Part shown: in pieces, positions 41,569 to 50,800 of the stretch | How the letters are laid out: each line of letters opens with the position of its first letter | How positions within the stretch are numbered: position 1 is the stretch's first letter | Source of the DNA: Blastomonas aquatica | GTDB taxonomy: Bacteria; Pseudomonadota; Alphaproteobacteria; Sphingomonadales; Sphingomonadaceae | Direction: 5' to 3' | Assembly (NCBI RefSeq): GCF_014639875.1 | Contig: NZ_BMGD01000006.1 | Span: 207,866-271,865 of the forward strand | Length of the DNA stretch: 64,000 bases | Program-made: the position numbers and the translations under genes | The notes under the pieces: generated by a model | Told to the model about the DNA's origin: nothing | The model's database searches: none | The model's input: only the letters and a program-made list of their open reading frames with translations

Positions 41569-41846
41569 CGCGCACCGCGCTGTCGCCGATTCCTTTCGGA
41601 CTATTAACACTTTCACCATGCAAACCCTCGCGGACGCCCCCGTCCAGCCAGCTCGGTGCAATCGCGCATCGCTGGATGCAGGGAAATACGGACTTTTTCT
41701 GCGGTTTCCGCCAGACGGTCCAAGTCAGCCTCCGGAAAACCCCTAATAGGACAATACCGGAGACACGCAGGAAGAATACATTAGACAGAATATTGTAATT
41801 CTCAGCTCGCAACGAGATATCGCAGCGAATTTGGGGGTTACATACC
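41569..41846. promoter_or_regulatory. Control region upstream of the sigma factor gene
   Basis: This 278-bp gap is AT-richer than its surroundings. CCCTAATAGGACA (41741-41753), within inverted CTCCGG and CCGGAG, resembles the recurrent flagellar element, and ACAGAATATTG (41785-41795) resembles the CTAGAAT variants and lies about 55 bp before the start. Which, if either, is the promoter cannot be decided from sequence alone. Confidence 0.35.
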
Positions 41847-42896
41847 ATGTCGAAAAATACTGATGCACTTGAATTAGCCGTTTCCGAAGTACTCCAACAT
41901 TTAACAACGGATGAATCGCCTAAGACGGCTCGTCAAAGGGCAGCCATTGATCGGGCATTTGTTAAAGTTATGAAACTCGCAGCACCTCGAATTCGTCATT
42001 TCATCCGTCAGTATGGCTTGAGCCGGTACCATGAAGATGCAGAACAGGTCTGCGCAATTGCCATCCATCGCGCTATCGGCGCCTATGACCCCGCCAAGGC
42101 AAAATTCACCACTTTCCTGAACTGGCAGATTCGCGGCGAGCTCCAGAGCCTGCGCTTCCGGCTGATGACCGATCATCGCCCCTCAGCGCGCAAAGTCGAT
42201 GCCGTGACCATCCCCATCCATGCAGGAACGATCAACGGCGACGGTGAAGAAACCACGCTCGAGAGCCTGATCCAGGATCATGGCGCGCTTGAGCGGACAG
42301 AATGTGGGGCATCCGATTTCCTCGCCAGCGATACCTTCCGGGCCGTTGTCGATGCCTATATCGAAATGGAGCGCAAGGCCGGTCTCGAGCAGCTGCGCAA
42401 GCGGGCACGCACCCGGCGCCCATCGCCCGAACGGCGTGAGGCGCGTCCGGATCTGCCAGTCGGCTATCGTGGCCACCAGGGGGTGGAACCCGAAGAACTT
42501 GCAAGCCTTGGCCAGCGTCTCGAGCGCGACCGTGCCATCATCGAACGCAGCCTCTTTTCGGATGATACCCGGGCTGCACTCAGCATCGACACCAGCCTGA
42601 CGCACGAGCGGATCAGGCAGATCATGCGCCGCGCCAGCAAGCAGATGGCTTCGCTCGTTCTGACCGACCCGCGCTTTGCGATGTTTGCCGAGCAGGTGAC
42701 GACAAAAGCCACCGCTGCTACCGATGTTCAGGCACCGCCGCGCATACCTGCGACGATCCTGCCGGCCATGCATCAGCAGCACAACGAGATGGTCCAGGTG
42801 TCCGCGCCAAAGACCTCGGCTGCCGTGCCCCCCGCTGCCGGTCCTCGCTCGGTCAATCCACCGCGAGCCACCTCGGGCGCTGCGCTTTCTGCCTAA
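41847..42896 (+). CDS. Divergent sigma-70-family RNA polymerase sigma factor
   Basis: A 349-residue protein. Residues about 45-115 contain a sigma region 2: EDAEQVCAIAIHRAIGAYDP, then AKFTTFLNWQIRGELQSLRF, with the aromatic and basic residues used for -10 recognition and melting. Residues about 220-275 hold a region 4 helix-turn-helix, ALSIDTSLTHERIRQIMRRA. Region 1.1 is absent, a long basic linker separates the domains, and a Pro/Ala-rich tail follows. It is neither an ECF factor nor clearly FliA or RpoH. It closes the flagellar cluster, which makes it a candidate for reading the recurrent TATAAT-type promoters. GGGGG precedes the ATG. Confidence 0.88.
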   Translation: MSKNTDALELAVSEVLQHLTTDESPKTARQRAAIDRAFVKVMKLAAPRIRHFIRQYGLSRYHEDAEQVCAIAIHRAIGAYDPAKAKFTTFLNWQIRGELQSLRFRLMTDHRPSARKVDAVTIPIHAGTINGDGEETTLESLIQDHGALERTECGASDFLASDTFRAVVDAYIEMERKAGLEQLRKRARTRRPSPERREARPDLPVGYRGHQGVEPEELASLGQRLERDRAIIERSLFSDDTRAALSIDTSLTHERIRQIMRRASKQMASLVLTDPRFAMFAEQVTTKATAATDVQAPPRIPATILPAMHQQHNEMVQVSAPKTSAAVPPAAGPRSVNPPRATSGAALSA

Positions 42897-42902
42897 TCGC
42901 AT

Positions 42903-42938
42903 CTGCAGCCCGGCTGGCGATGCCAGTCCGGGCTGCAG
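42903..42938 (+). terminator. Strong hairpin after the sigma factor gene
   Basis: A near-continuous stem: CTGCAGCCCGG (42903-42913) pairs with CCGGGCTGCAG (42928-42938), and inside it CTGGC pairs with GCCAG around a 3-nt loop. It lies 7 bp after the stop. No T-run follows, so it is probably an RNA-stabilising or weak terminator structure. Confidence 0.6.
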
Positions 42939-42994
42939 CGTACCACAACGGGAATAAGTTCAGGGTCAATGGGCCGCCCACTACGCTTCAGCGT

Positions 42995-43005
42995 CTATAA
43001 TGAAC
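42995..43005 (+). promoter_or_regulatory. Flagellar -10-like element before the 43.0-kb gene
   Basis: CTATAATGAAC places TATAAT at 42996-43001, nine bases before the GTG at 43010. Transcription from it would start at or next to that codon. Confidence 0.5.
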
Positions 43006-43009
43006 TACC

Positions 43010-43624
43010 GTGCCCAAAGTCATGCATCCCTTGCCCTTGCGGCCCCAGTCGTTGCGACCGAACAGCGGTCGCACGGCGCGCGCGATGACCACACGTCCGG
43101 GCCTGCACCTCCCCAGTGCGCACGCTGCCGACTTCCGCTCCGCCTGCGCCAGAATTCTCGACGTAAATGGTGCACTGTACCTCACTGGGACCATTGCCGG
43201 CGCGCAAAGTGCTCGGCCCGTTCGGCACCATCATGTCCCGCTTGTCGATGCCCGGCATCCCGATCTTCGGTATCCCGAAGTCCACTATCCCCAAGTCCGG
43301 TTTTGCCTGTTCGATGGATTTTGGAAGCGAATTGCAGTGCAGGCAGGAGTTGCTGATGCCGAGTTCGAGCAGGTCGGCGCGATCCTGCGCCCCCTGCTCG
43401 CCTCGCTCGCGCAACTATGGCCGTCCGATTGGGTACCCGAAAAGCTGGGTATTATGACCGATGGCAGCGGCATTGCCTTTTGTCCTGAACTACCAAGCCC
43501 CGAAGCGGGGCGCTGGTCGGAACGTATCATCTTAAAGGATGTCCGCGCCGTGGAACTGCTGCCCTTCGCCGCAGGATCACCGTGGTCGATCCTCAACACC
43601 ACCGTCAACGCAACCCAGCATTGA
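43010..43624 (+). CDS. Unknown protein, possibly leaderless
   Basis: A 204-residue frame from the GTG at 43010; ATG codons at 43022 and 43085 are alternative starts. The C-terminal half, with LASLAQLWPSDWVPEKLGIM and SERIILKDVRAVELLPF, has good third-position GC and looks like a folded domain. The first 70 residues are less convincing. No family, signal peptide or membrane helix is recognised. The recurrent flagellar promoter element directly before the start suggests it belongs to the flagellar regulon. The antisense frame has no better support. Confidence 0.55.
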   Translation: MPKVMHPLPLRPQSLRPNSGRTARAMTTRPGLHLPSAHAADFRSACARILDVNGALYLTGTIAGAQSARPVRHHHVPLVDARHPDLRYPEVHYPQVRFCLFDGFWKRIAVQAGVADAEFEQVGAILRPLLASLAQLWPSDWVPEKLGIMTDGSGIAFCPELPSPEAGRWSERIILKDVRAVELLPFAAGSPWSILNTTVNATQH

Positions 43625-43876
43625 TGCTCAGGGGGGAACCACCTCAAACACCCCTGGCTCATGCCAGAATAGGCCTATGGTCCGACTTTTAAGCGAATTT
43701 CTTCAATTGCAACTAATCCTGCACAAAACTAAGGGCTTTGACACCGCTCAATGTTCGGACTGAAAAGTACGGCTAACTGATTATAAATGAATAATTCTTT
43801 CTGAATGGAGCACTTTTGCCGCCGAGGCAGAGGGGGGGTGTGAGATTTATATTCACAGAGTTATTGGGCAATTACC

Positions 43877-44248
43877 ATGATCCTTGTTGTCGAAGATGAA
43901 ACCGATGTTCGCGAAGAGCTGGTCGAGATGCTTGAATTGCGCGGGTTTGAGGTGCGTTCAGCATACAGCGTGGCAACAGCCATGGAGGCCGTTCGGAGCA
44001 TTCCAGGTAACATGACCCTTTTGTCCGATCTTCGTCTGGGAGATGGCAGTGGCATGGACCTCATACGAATGATACGATCAGACCACGAGCTTAGCACAAG
44101 GGTCGCACCGATTATCCTGATGACCGGTCATACAGACATCACCGAGCACATCGAGCAGGCCATTGCCGCTGAGGGTCTGCAGATCATGTTCAAGCCGGTG
44201 GATCTTACCAAGCTCTTGCCGCTTCTGTGCAAGGAACAATTGCATTGA
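43877..44248 (+). CDS. Single-domain response regulator
   Basis: A 123-residue receiver domain: acidic EDE at residues 6-8, phosphoacceptor D51 in LLSDLRLGDGSG, LMTGH with the conserved Thr, and K106 before P. No output domain. Its gene overlaps the kinase gene start and is followed by kinase and receiver-EAL genes, so the three form a phosphorelay cassette. The 252 bp upstream are AT-rich, with no convincing promoter identified. Confidence 0.92.
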   Translation: MILVVEDETDVREELVEMLELRGFEVRSAYSVATAMEAVRSIPGNMTLLSDLRLGDGSGMDLIRMIRSDHELSTRVAPIILMTGHTDITEHIEQAIAAEGLQIMFKPVDLTKLLPLLCKEQLH

Positions 44249-46593
44249 AATATGGTTCAGCCACGTTCATGCGGCGCTACCGCAAGCCGTCTTCCGAAAC
44301 GAGACATATTCGTCCCCTGACAGTCAAAGCCTGGCTGTGGGCGATTGCGCTTGCCAGTGTCGCGATCGCTGCAAGTTCTTTCAGGATCGTGTTGGCCCCG
44401 GGATTTGAACTCTATCTTGGCCCGCTCTTCTATCTGCTCGCGTACCGGCTCGGCGGACTTCGTCTCGCGCTACCAATGGCGGTTCTGACAACGGGAGCAT
44501 CGTGGTTCTGGTGGGGGCATGTGTTCACCATCGTGATGGCACTGGGCCATGTTTTGTTTATCCACCGGGCACGCTTCTTCACCCAGTCGCTGGCGATCGC
44601 AACATTCGTGTATTTCAGTACGATCGGCGCGGTTGCCGCCATACTTTTTCTTCATTTTCACTATGAAGCTTCGCCAACAATCATGATGCTGGCGATCATT
44701 CGCAAGATTATCAACGATGTGCTGTTGGCAGCGATCATCGATCTCGTCGTATCAGTGCTGTATTGCAATCTAGTTTTTGGAGGAGTGAAGCTAAGACGTA
44801 ACGTCAGCCTGTCAGAGCTCCTGCCCGCATCGATCAACTTCATCGTGTTCACTTCTGCACTTTTGCTCTTCGTAAACAGCGTTTATCATTTTCCGCGTGA
44901 GTTTGGCGAATACCAGCAGCGTGCAGCACTCTCGGTCGAGTTACGGATTCGAGAGGGCCTGATTAACGATCGCCAGTTTCTGGGATTCATGGAAGTCGAC
45001 AGCCACACCGTCGCGCCAAACAAGCTGTTTATAACGGATAGAGAACGTCTTGCTAAAACGCCTGCAATAATGCAGCAATTTAATTGTTCAATTATTGATG
45101 ACGGCACCGTCGTTACCGGTCCGAATGACCGCAATACATTTGCATATTGGATGGATGCCTGCCACCTTGCGCGGGTAGTGGTTAATGATACGACTTATTT
45201 CTATTTATACTCAACCCGACCGATCGCCGAATCCGGCTATCGCGAAGTATTGCTTGCCATGATCGCGCCCTCCATTATCCTCGCTCTTGCACTGATGCTG
45301 GATATCTTCATCGTTCGTGCGCTGCGGCAGTCGATCCTGGCGTGGAAAGTTGTCGCCGAAGGGTTTGGACAGCTTAATCTGTCTCCACCACCGAAGCTTT
45401 TTTTCGCAGAGTTCGATCACCCTGTCAGAGCCATCGTCGCCGCCAACCACAATTTCGCCGTCGTCAACGATGAGCGCAAACGGATCGCGCAGGCTGTCTC
45501 CGAACTCAAACAGCAAATGGACCTCAGTCTCGCGGCGGATATTCGGTTCGATGAGACGACTGGTCACCTGGTCTTCAACGACATTAGCCTCAACCGCATC
45601 GCGCAGGAGCGCGCCCACCTCGTTCATCCTAATGATTGCCTGGCCTTTTCCGACGCTCGCAACAATCCAGAAGCGTTCATCGAGTTTCGCCTGGCCGACG
45701 ATGAAGCGAACGAGTGGTATCTGCTTGTCGCCCGTGACCTGTTGGCACCAGGCAGATGGCGGTCGGGTTGGATAGTGCGGCTGCGCCAGTCGAAGCTCGC
45801 ACAGAACCGGATGCTCCAGCAGGCACGTCTCGTCGAACTTGGCGGAATGGCTTCAGCCTTGAGCCATGAACTGAAACAGCCGCTGTTCACCATCTCGCTG
45901 TGCTCAGAAAACGGCAGGCTGCTGATCGACAACGGCAGCGACGAGAGCATTGCCCGCGCCTATGACAAGTTCGATAAAATCAGCGAGCAGATCAACCGGG
46001 CCAGGAGCATCATCGCGCGGATTTCTCGCTACGCCAGGATCGACAACAGCGACCCCGAACCACTCGACATCGCCGAGGTCATCAGCACGACCATGAACTT
46101 CATGCGTCCGTTGCTTGTCCAGCACGATGTCAAAGCCACGGTCGTCTGCCCCGATGACCTTTCGGTGCAACTTCTGGCGACGCGGGTCGGGCTCGAGCAG
46201 GTCCTCGTGAACATCATCCAAAATGCGGTGGACGGGATCGACACGCGCAGGGAGGCTGGCGCGCACACGATGGTGGGTGCGATCGAAGTGAACGTGGCCA
46301 TGATCGATGGGCATCTGATCATCGCGCTGACCGACAATGGCACGGGGCTCACGATGAGCCGCCCGGAATCAGCATTTGACGCCTTTATGACAACCAAGAT
46401 GCTGGATCACGGCACCGGGCTGGGGCTCTACATCTCACGCCAGATCCTGATGGAAATGGGCGCCAAGATTTCGATCGCATCGCGCGAGCCGCCTGAAACC
46501 GGTGCCGTCGTGACTATCGATTTCCCGGCCTTTGCTCTGGTTGAAAAGGAGCGAAACCAAGAGCAAACGCATGAGGAAGCCGACCGTGTCTAG
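44245..46593 (+). CDS. Membrane-bound sensor histidine kinase
   Basis: About 782 residues. I chose the TTG at 44245, overlapping the previous stop, because AAGGA lies eight bases upstream; an ATG at 44269 is possible. Residues about 30-210 form six or seven membrane helices of a MASE-like input domain. A periplasmic loop, a further helix (about 340-365) and a PAS-like segment follow. The HisKA box SALSHELKQPLFTISL holds His541. N (VNIIQNAVDG), G1 (LTDNGTGLT) and G2 (GTGLGLYIS) boxes of the ATPase domain are intact. The signal sensed is unknown. Its coding sequence is richer in A/T than the flagellar genes, which may indicate acquisition. Confidence 0.92.
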   Translation: MKYGSATFMRRYRKPSSETRHIRPLTVKAWLWAIALASVAIAASSFRIVLAPGFELYLGPLFYLLAYRLGGLRLALPMAVLTTGASWFWWGHVFTIVMALGHVLFIHRARFFTQSLAIATFVYFSTIGAVAAILFLHFHYEASPTIMMLAIIRKIINDVLLAAIIDLVVSVLYCNLVFGGVKLRRNVSLSELLPASINFIVFTSALLLFVNSVYHFPREFGEYQQRAALSVELRIREGLINDRQFLGFMEVDSHTVAPNKLFITDRERLAKTPAIMQQFNCSIIDDGTVVTGPNDRNTFAYWMDACHLARVVVNDTTYFYLYSTRPIAESGYREVLLAMIAPSIILALALMLDIFIVRALRQSILAWKVVAEGFGQLNLSPPPKLFFAEFDHPVRAIVAANHNFAVVNDERKRIAQAVSELKQQMDLSLAADIRFDETTGHLVFNDISLNRIAQERAHLVHPNDCLAFSDARNNPEAFIEFRLADDEANEWYLLVARDLLAPGRWRSGWIVRLRQSKLAQNRMLQQARLVELGGMASALSHELKQPLFTISLCSENGRLLIDNGSDESIARAYDKFDKISEQINRARSIIARISRYARIDNSDPEPLDIAEVISTTMNFMRPLLVQHDVKATVVCPDDLSVQLLATRVGLEQVLVNIIQNAVDGIDTRREAGAHTMVGAIEVNVAMIDGHLIIALTDNGTGLTMSRPESAFDAFMTTKMLDHGTGLGLYISRQILMEMGAKISIASREPPETGAVVTIDFPAFALVEKERNQEQTHEEADRV

Positions 46594-47716
46594 GCCCAGC
46601 ATCCTCATCATCGATGATGATGAGGATATCTGTAAGGAACTGATCTCGGCGCTGGGCAGCCTGGGATTCGCGTGTTCCTGCAGGGCAGGTCTCGACCCGC
46701 AGCTGCCGATCAACCAAATTAACGCAGATATTGTTTTGCTCGACCTGAGCATGCCCAACAAGGATGGCTTTCAGGTCATCGAAGCGCTGGCACGCGCAGA
46801 GCAGCCACCACAACTCATCGTGGCGAGCGGCCGCGAAGATCGGATCATCCGGGCCGCAGTGCGCAGCGCGCAGGTTGCAGGGCTCGATGTGCTCGGCTCG
46901 CTGAGCAAGCCATATTCGATCGCATCTCTGGTCGCGCTCGTGGAGCGCCACCATGTCAAGCTGGCCAGGGTCATCGACCGCCATGAAGACCTGTTGCACG
47001 CCCTTGCAGAGGACGATGGCCTTGAGCGCAACCTGCGAACGGCTTTCCAATCCAAGCGCCGGCTTTCGAGCGGCGTGATCACGGGGTACGAGGCTCTGCT
47101 TCGGCTGAGCGTTCAGGGTCAAGCCATCAACCCGGAGCTTATTTTCACTCCGTCGGCGGACCTTTCCCTGCAAATGAGGATCACGCATGCGGTGGTCAAC
47201 CACGCCGCCCGTTTCGCCTCGATGCTCACCGAGCAGGGCACTCCGGTTCCGGTGGCAGTGAATTGCACGCCCGCAATTCTATGCTCACCCGATTTTCTGG
47301 GCATGATCACAGATGCGCTGGAACGGTGGCAGCTGCCGCCTTCGATGCTGATGGTTGAAATCACCGAGCACGAGACGGTCCATTCGTTCGAAGCGATGAC
47401 AGCGGCTGCGAGCCGGCTGGCTCTGCGCCATATCGGGATTGCCATCGATGATTACGGGCGTGGAACAACCAGCCTTGAGCGCCTGTTCGACCTGCCGGTT
47501 TCCGAAGTGAAGATAGACAAGGAAATCTTCTGGAGATGCATCGATGGATCCGCTCCCTTGTCGCTGCTCAAGGAGGTGACCAGCTATTGTCGCGATCGCG
47601 GCATCGTATCGACGATCGAGGGGGTCGAAACGCGGTCTCACCTGAAGCATGCGCTGGCGGTCGGTGCCGACTATGGCCAGGGCTTCTTGTGGGATTGCCC
47701 CACCGTCTTCGACTGA
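46571..47716 (+). CDS. Receiver-EAL protein, probable c-di-GMP phosphodiesterase
   Basis: About 381 residues from the ATG at 46571, overlapping the kinase gene. Residues 10-130 are a receiver with phosphoacceptor D58 (LLDLSMPNKDG). Residues about 150-378 are an EAL domain. Its key residues are present: YEALLRL, VNCTP, EITEHE, the DDYGRG loop, VKIDK, IEGVET and GADYGQGF. It should hydrolyse cyclic-di-GMP, possibly controlled by the neighbouring kinase. This would tie in with the double-PilZ protein at 2.8 kb and motility. Confidence 0.92.
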   Translation: MRKPTVSRPSILIIDDDEDICKELISALGSLGFACSCRAGLDPQLPINQINADIVLLDLSMPNKDGFQVIEALARAEQPPQLIVASGREDRIIRAAVRSAQVAGLDVLGSLSKPYSIASLVALVERHHVKLARVIDRHEDLLHALAEDDGLERNLRTAFQSKRRLSSGVITGYEALLRLSVQGQAINPELIFTPSADLSLQMRITHAVVNHAARFASMLTEQGTPVPVAVNCTPAILCSPDFLGMITDALERWQLPPSMLMVEITEHETVHSFEAMTAAASRLALRHIGIAIDDYGRGTTSLERLFDLPVSEVKIDKEIFWRCIDGSAPLSLLKEVTSYCRDRGIVSTIEGVETRSHLKHALAVGADYGQGFLWDCPTVFD

Positions 47717-47766
47717 TCCTTGGGCGGCCAGTGGGAACATGGCACGGCTGGGCACGACATCGACGA

Positions 47767-47839
47767 ACGACAGGGTTGATGGACGACAGGGTTGATGGAC
47801 GACAGGGTTGATGGACGACAGGGTTGAGGGACGACAGGG
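47767..47839. repeat. Tandem 16-bp repeats after the EAL gene
   Basis: Four and a half head-to-tail copies of ACGACAGGGTTGATGG with period 16 and almost no divergence. They lie in the 201-bp gap between converging genes. No spacers are present, so this is a simple tandem array and not CRISPR. Confidence 0.9.
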
Positions 47840-47866
47840 CAGATAGGATGTTTGGCAGCGAAAAAC

Positions 47867-47904
47867 GATGAAGGGCCGCCGCTGCGAAGCGACGGCCCTT
47901 CATC
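47867..47904 (-). terminator. Terminator of the chemoreceptor operon
   Basis: GATGAAGGGCCG (47867-47878) and CGGCCCTTCATC (47893-47904) form a perfect 12-bp stem. On the minus strand it is followed by GTTTTTCG, a rho-independent terminator 13 bp after the last receptor stop. Confidence 0.88.
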
Positions 47905-47917
47905 ATGTGAGCATTGA

Positions 47918-49828
47918 TCAGAAGTCCTGCCAATCGTCCGAACCGCCAGCCATAGCGGCAGTGGCCGGAAGGGCAGCGACCGGCGAGACATAACCAGACT
48001 CGCGCTTACGCTCGGGCATCGCTGTCGGCTTCGACTGCGACTTGACCGCTCGCGCGGTGACTTTCGAGTGACTTGAGCTGGACCGGGCGACCGCATGGTT
48101 TCCGGTGTTGAACTGGCCAGCCTGTTCGGTGAGCGAGGACACCTCGTTCAGCAGATTGCGCGCGGCGGCGCTGGTTTCCTCGACCATCGCGGCGTTCTGC
48201 TGGGTGGCCTGGTCCATCGATCCGATCGCCGCGCTGATCTGCGTGATCGCGACCGCCTGCGCCTGGTTGTCGGTCGCCATGGCACCAAGCGAACTGTGCA
48301 CCTCGCCCACGCCTTCGGTGATCGCGGCCAGTGAACCGTCGACCTTCCTCACCGCGTCGACCGCAGTCACGATATCGGTCTGGGTGACGGTCAGCTGGTC
48401 ACGCGCGCGCTTGCTTTCTTCCTCGGCCCGCATCGCCAGAGCCGACACCAGATCGGCGACCACCGCAAAGCCACGGCCTGCCTCACCCGCACGTCCGGCT
48501 TCGACCGCAGCGTTCATCGCGAGCACGCGGGTCTGGAAGGCGATCTTGTCGAGGCCTTCGATCACGCTGTCGATGCCCTTGGCGCTTTCGCTGACCCGGC
48601 CCATCGCCTGCACCGCTTCATCCACCGTCGAGCGACCACCCGACACCGTCCGGATCGCCTGATCGGCCTGCGCCACGGTGCGTTCGGAAGCATTTGCCGT
48701 CGCCTTGATGCGCTGGTCGATCTGCGTGATCGCCGCAGACGTCTCCTCCAGATTGGCCGCATTGCTCTCGGTGCGCCGCGCCAGATCCTCCGACGCCTGC
48801 GCAATCTCGCCAGAGCCGGTGCGCAGTTGGCTCGCGCTCTCGGCGACACCGCTTATCAGTTCACGCAACTTCAGTAGTGCAGTGTTGAAGTTGCTTTTCA
48901 GGTCCGCAAATTCCTGCGGGAACTCGCAGTCGATTGTTGAGGTCAGATCGCCCTCGGACAGGGTTGCCAGGCTCGCCGAGACGGTATCGACCACGCGTTT
49001 TTGCTGCGCCTCGGTTTCGACCTTCGCAGCGGTCGCCGCTTCTAGAGCGACCGCAGCATCGCGAAACACCAGCACGGTTTTGGCCATGGTGCCAACTTCG
49101 TCGCCGCGCGCTGCGCAGGGAACCTCGACACGCGACTCGCCTGCGGCAAGCCGGTCCATGGTGCCGCGCAAGTCATTCAGCGGTCCGGTGATGCCGACCC
49201 TCGAAACGAACAGGCTGACACCGATGCTGATCGCGACGCCCGCGAGGCTTACCACCAGCAGCATGAACGACGAGCTGCCTGCATCGACGCTGATTGCCGT
49301 CGAGGCTGTTGCATTTGCGGCGATGGCAGTGTCATTGACCGCGCGAAGGTCTTCCGTGAATTCGCCAGCTTTCACGTCGGCCTCGCTCAACAGAGCCATC
49401 GCTGCAGCGTTTTCGTTCATGAGCCCAAGCTTGACCGCCCGCCGCGTCAGGTCGTGGATGGCATCGAGTTGAGTTTTGAATCCGGCCATATCTCCTTCCA
49501 GGCTGCGCTTCGCCGCAGCGGCCTCCTCCAGCGATGCCCGTCCTGATTCATAAGCCTCTCCTTCTGCAGCAGAGGCCGCGCGTGCCGCACCACTGTTCCC
49601 GTCATAGGCCATGGTGCGATAAGCGTTGTAGACCATGTCGATCGCCGCCCGATTGGCGCGGGCGAGGTGGAGTGGTGCCCTGGCTTCACTGACCATTATC
49701 GAATAGGCTTCGTCGGTTGCCGTTATGCTGCGCGATCCCCAAACGGAGACGGTCACAGTCACGGTACCGAGCATGAGCAGCAACAGCAGGATTTTTGTCG
49801 GAATTTTCAGATTGGCAAGCAATGTCAT
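47918..49828 (-). CDS. Transmembrane methyl-accepting chemotaxis protein with a Trp/Phe tail
   Basis: A 636-residue receptor. It has an N-terminal membrane helix (KILLLLLMLGTVTVTVSVWG), a periplasmic four-helix-bundle-like ligand domain (about 35-185), a second helix (about 190-212), HAMP-like segments, and a signalling domain with the hairpin tip [20 protein letters not shown] and [14 protein letters not shown]. It ends DDWQDF, which resembles the C-terminal pentapeptide tether for CheR/CheB. The signalling half is nearly identical at DNA level to the next receptor. Last gene of the three-receptor operon. Confidence 0.95.
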   Translation of the reverse strand: MTLLANLKIPTKILLLLLMLGTVTVTVSVWGSRSITATDEAYSIMVSEARAPLHLARANRAAIDMVYNAYRTMAYDGNSGAARAASAAEGEAYESGRASLEEAAAAKRSLEGDMAGFKTQLDAIHDLTRRAVKLGLMNENAAAMALLSEADVKAGEFTEDLRAVNDTAIAANATASTAISVDAGSSSFMLLVVSLAGVAISIGVSLFVSRVGITGPLNDLRGTMDRLAAGESRVEVPCAARGDEVGTMAKTVLVFRDAAVALEAATAAKVETEAQQKRVVDTVSASLATLSEGDLTSTIDCEFPQEFADLKSNFNTALLKLRELISGVAESASQLRTGSGEIAQASEDLARRTESNAANLEETSAAITQIDQRIKATANASERTVAQADQAIRTVSGGRSTVDEAVQAMGRVSESAKGIDSVIEGLDKIAFQTRVLAMNAAVEAGRAGEAGRGFAVVADLVSALAMRAEEESKRARDQLTVTQTDIVTAVDAVRKVDGSLAAITEGVGEVHSSLGAMATDNQAQAVAITQISAAIGSMDQATQQNAAMVEETSAAARNLLNEVSSLTEQAGQFNTGNHAVARSSSSHSKVTARAVKSQSKPTAMPERKRESGYVSPVAALPATAAMAGGSDDWQDF

Positions 49829-50800
49829 ACAGGCGTCCTAATGAAATAAATGGAATGCGTTTTCAGTGACATCAGAAGTCCTGCCAATCGTCTGGGCTGC
49901 TTGCCATTGCGGCGCTGGCCGGAAGAGCTGCTACCGGCGAGACATACGCAGTCTCACGCTTGCGCTCGGGCAGCGCTGTTGGCGTTGACTGCGACTTGAC
50001 CGCTCGCGCGGTGACTTTCGAGTGACTTGAGCTGGACCGGGCGACTGCATGGTTTCCGGTGTTAAACTGACCCGCCTGTTCGCTGAGCGAGGATACCTCG
50101 TTCAGCAGATTGCGCGCAGCAGCGCTGGTTTCCTCGACCATGGCGGCGTTCTGCTGCGTGGCGAGGTCCATTGATCCGATCGCCGCGCTGATCTGCGTGA
50201 TCGCGACCGCCTGCGCCTGGTTGTTGGTCGCCATGGCGCCCAGCGAGCTGTGCACTTCGCCCACGCCTTCAGTGATCGCGGCCAGCGAACCGTCGACCTT
50301 TCGCACCGCGTCAACCGCGGTGACGATATCGGTCTGGGTGACGGTCAGCTGGTCACGCGCGCGCTTGCTTTCTTCCTCGGCACGCATCGCCAGAGCCGAC
50401 ACCAGATCGGCGACCACCGCAAAGCCGCGGCCTGCCTCGCCTGCGCGGCCGGCCTCGACCGCCGCGTTCATCGCGAGCACGCGCGTCTGGAAGGCAATCT
50501 TGTCGAGACCCTCGATCACGCTGTCGATGCCCTTGGCGCTTTCGCTGACCCGGCTCATCGCCTGCACTGCCTCGTCCACCGTCGCGCGGCCACCCGAAAC
50601 CGTCTGGATCGCCTGATCGGCCTGCGCCACCGTGCGGTCCGCGGCATTGGCGGTCGCCTTGATACGCTGGTCGATCTGCGTGATCGCAGCCGAGGTCTGC
50701 TCCAGATTGGCCGCGTTACTCTCCGTGCGCCGCGCCAGATCCTCCGACGCCTGCGCAATCTCGCTCGATCCCGTTCGAAGCTGCGTCGCGCTCGACATGA
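47930..50800 (-). repeat. Near-identical duplicated signalling domains of two receptors
   Basis: The stretch encoding the signalling domain and tail of the first receptor (47930-48830) recurs in the globin receptor (49880-50800) with only scattered base changes, including runs of 40-50 identical bases in the tail linker. The two copies are direct repeats about 1.95 kb apart, so recombination between them could delete one sensor or swap sensors. Confidence 0.75.

Noticed and set aside
47767..47839. CRISPR array
   Set aside because: The repeats are contiguous with no spacers, and no cas gene is present.
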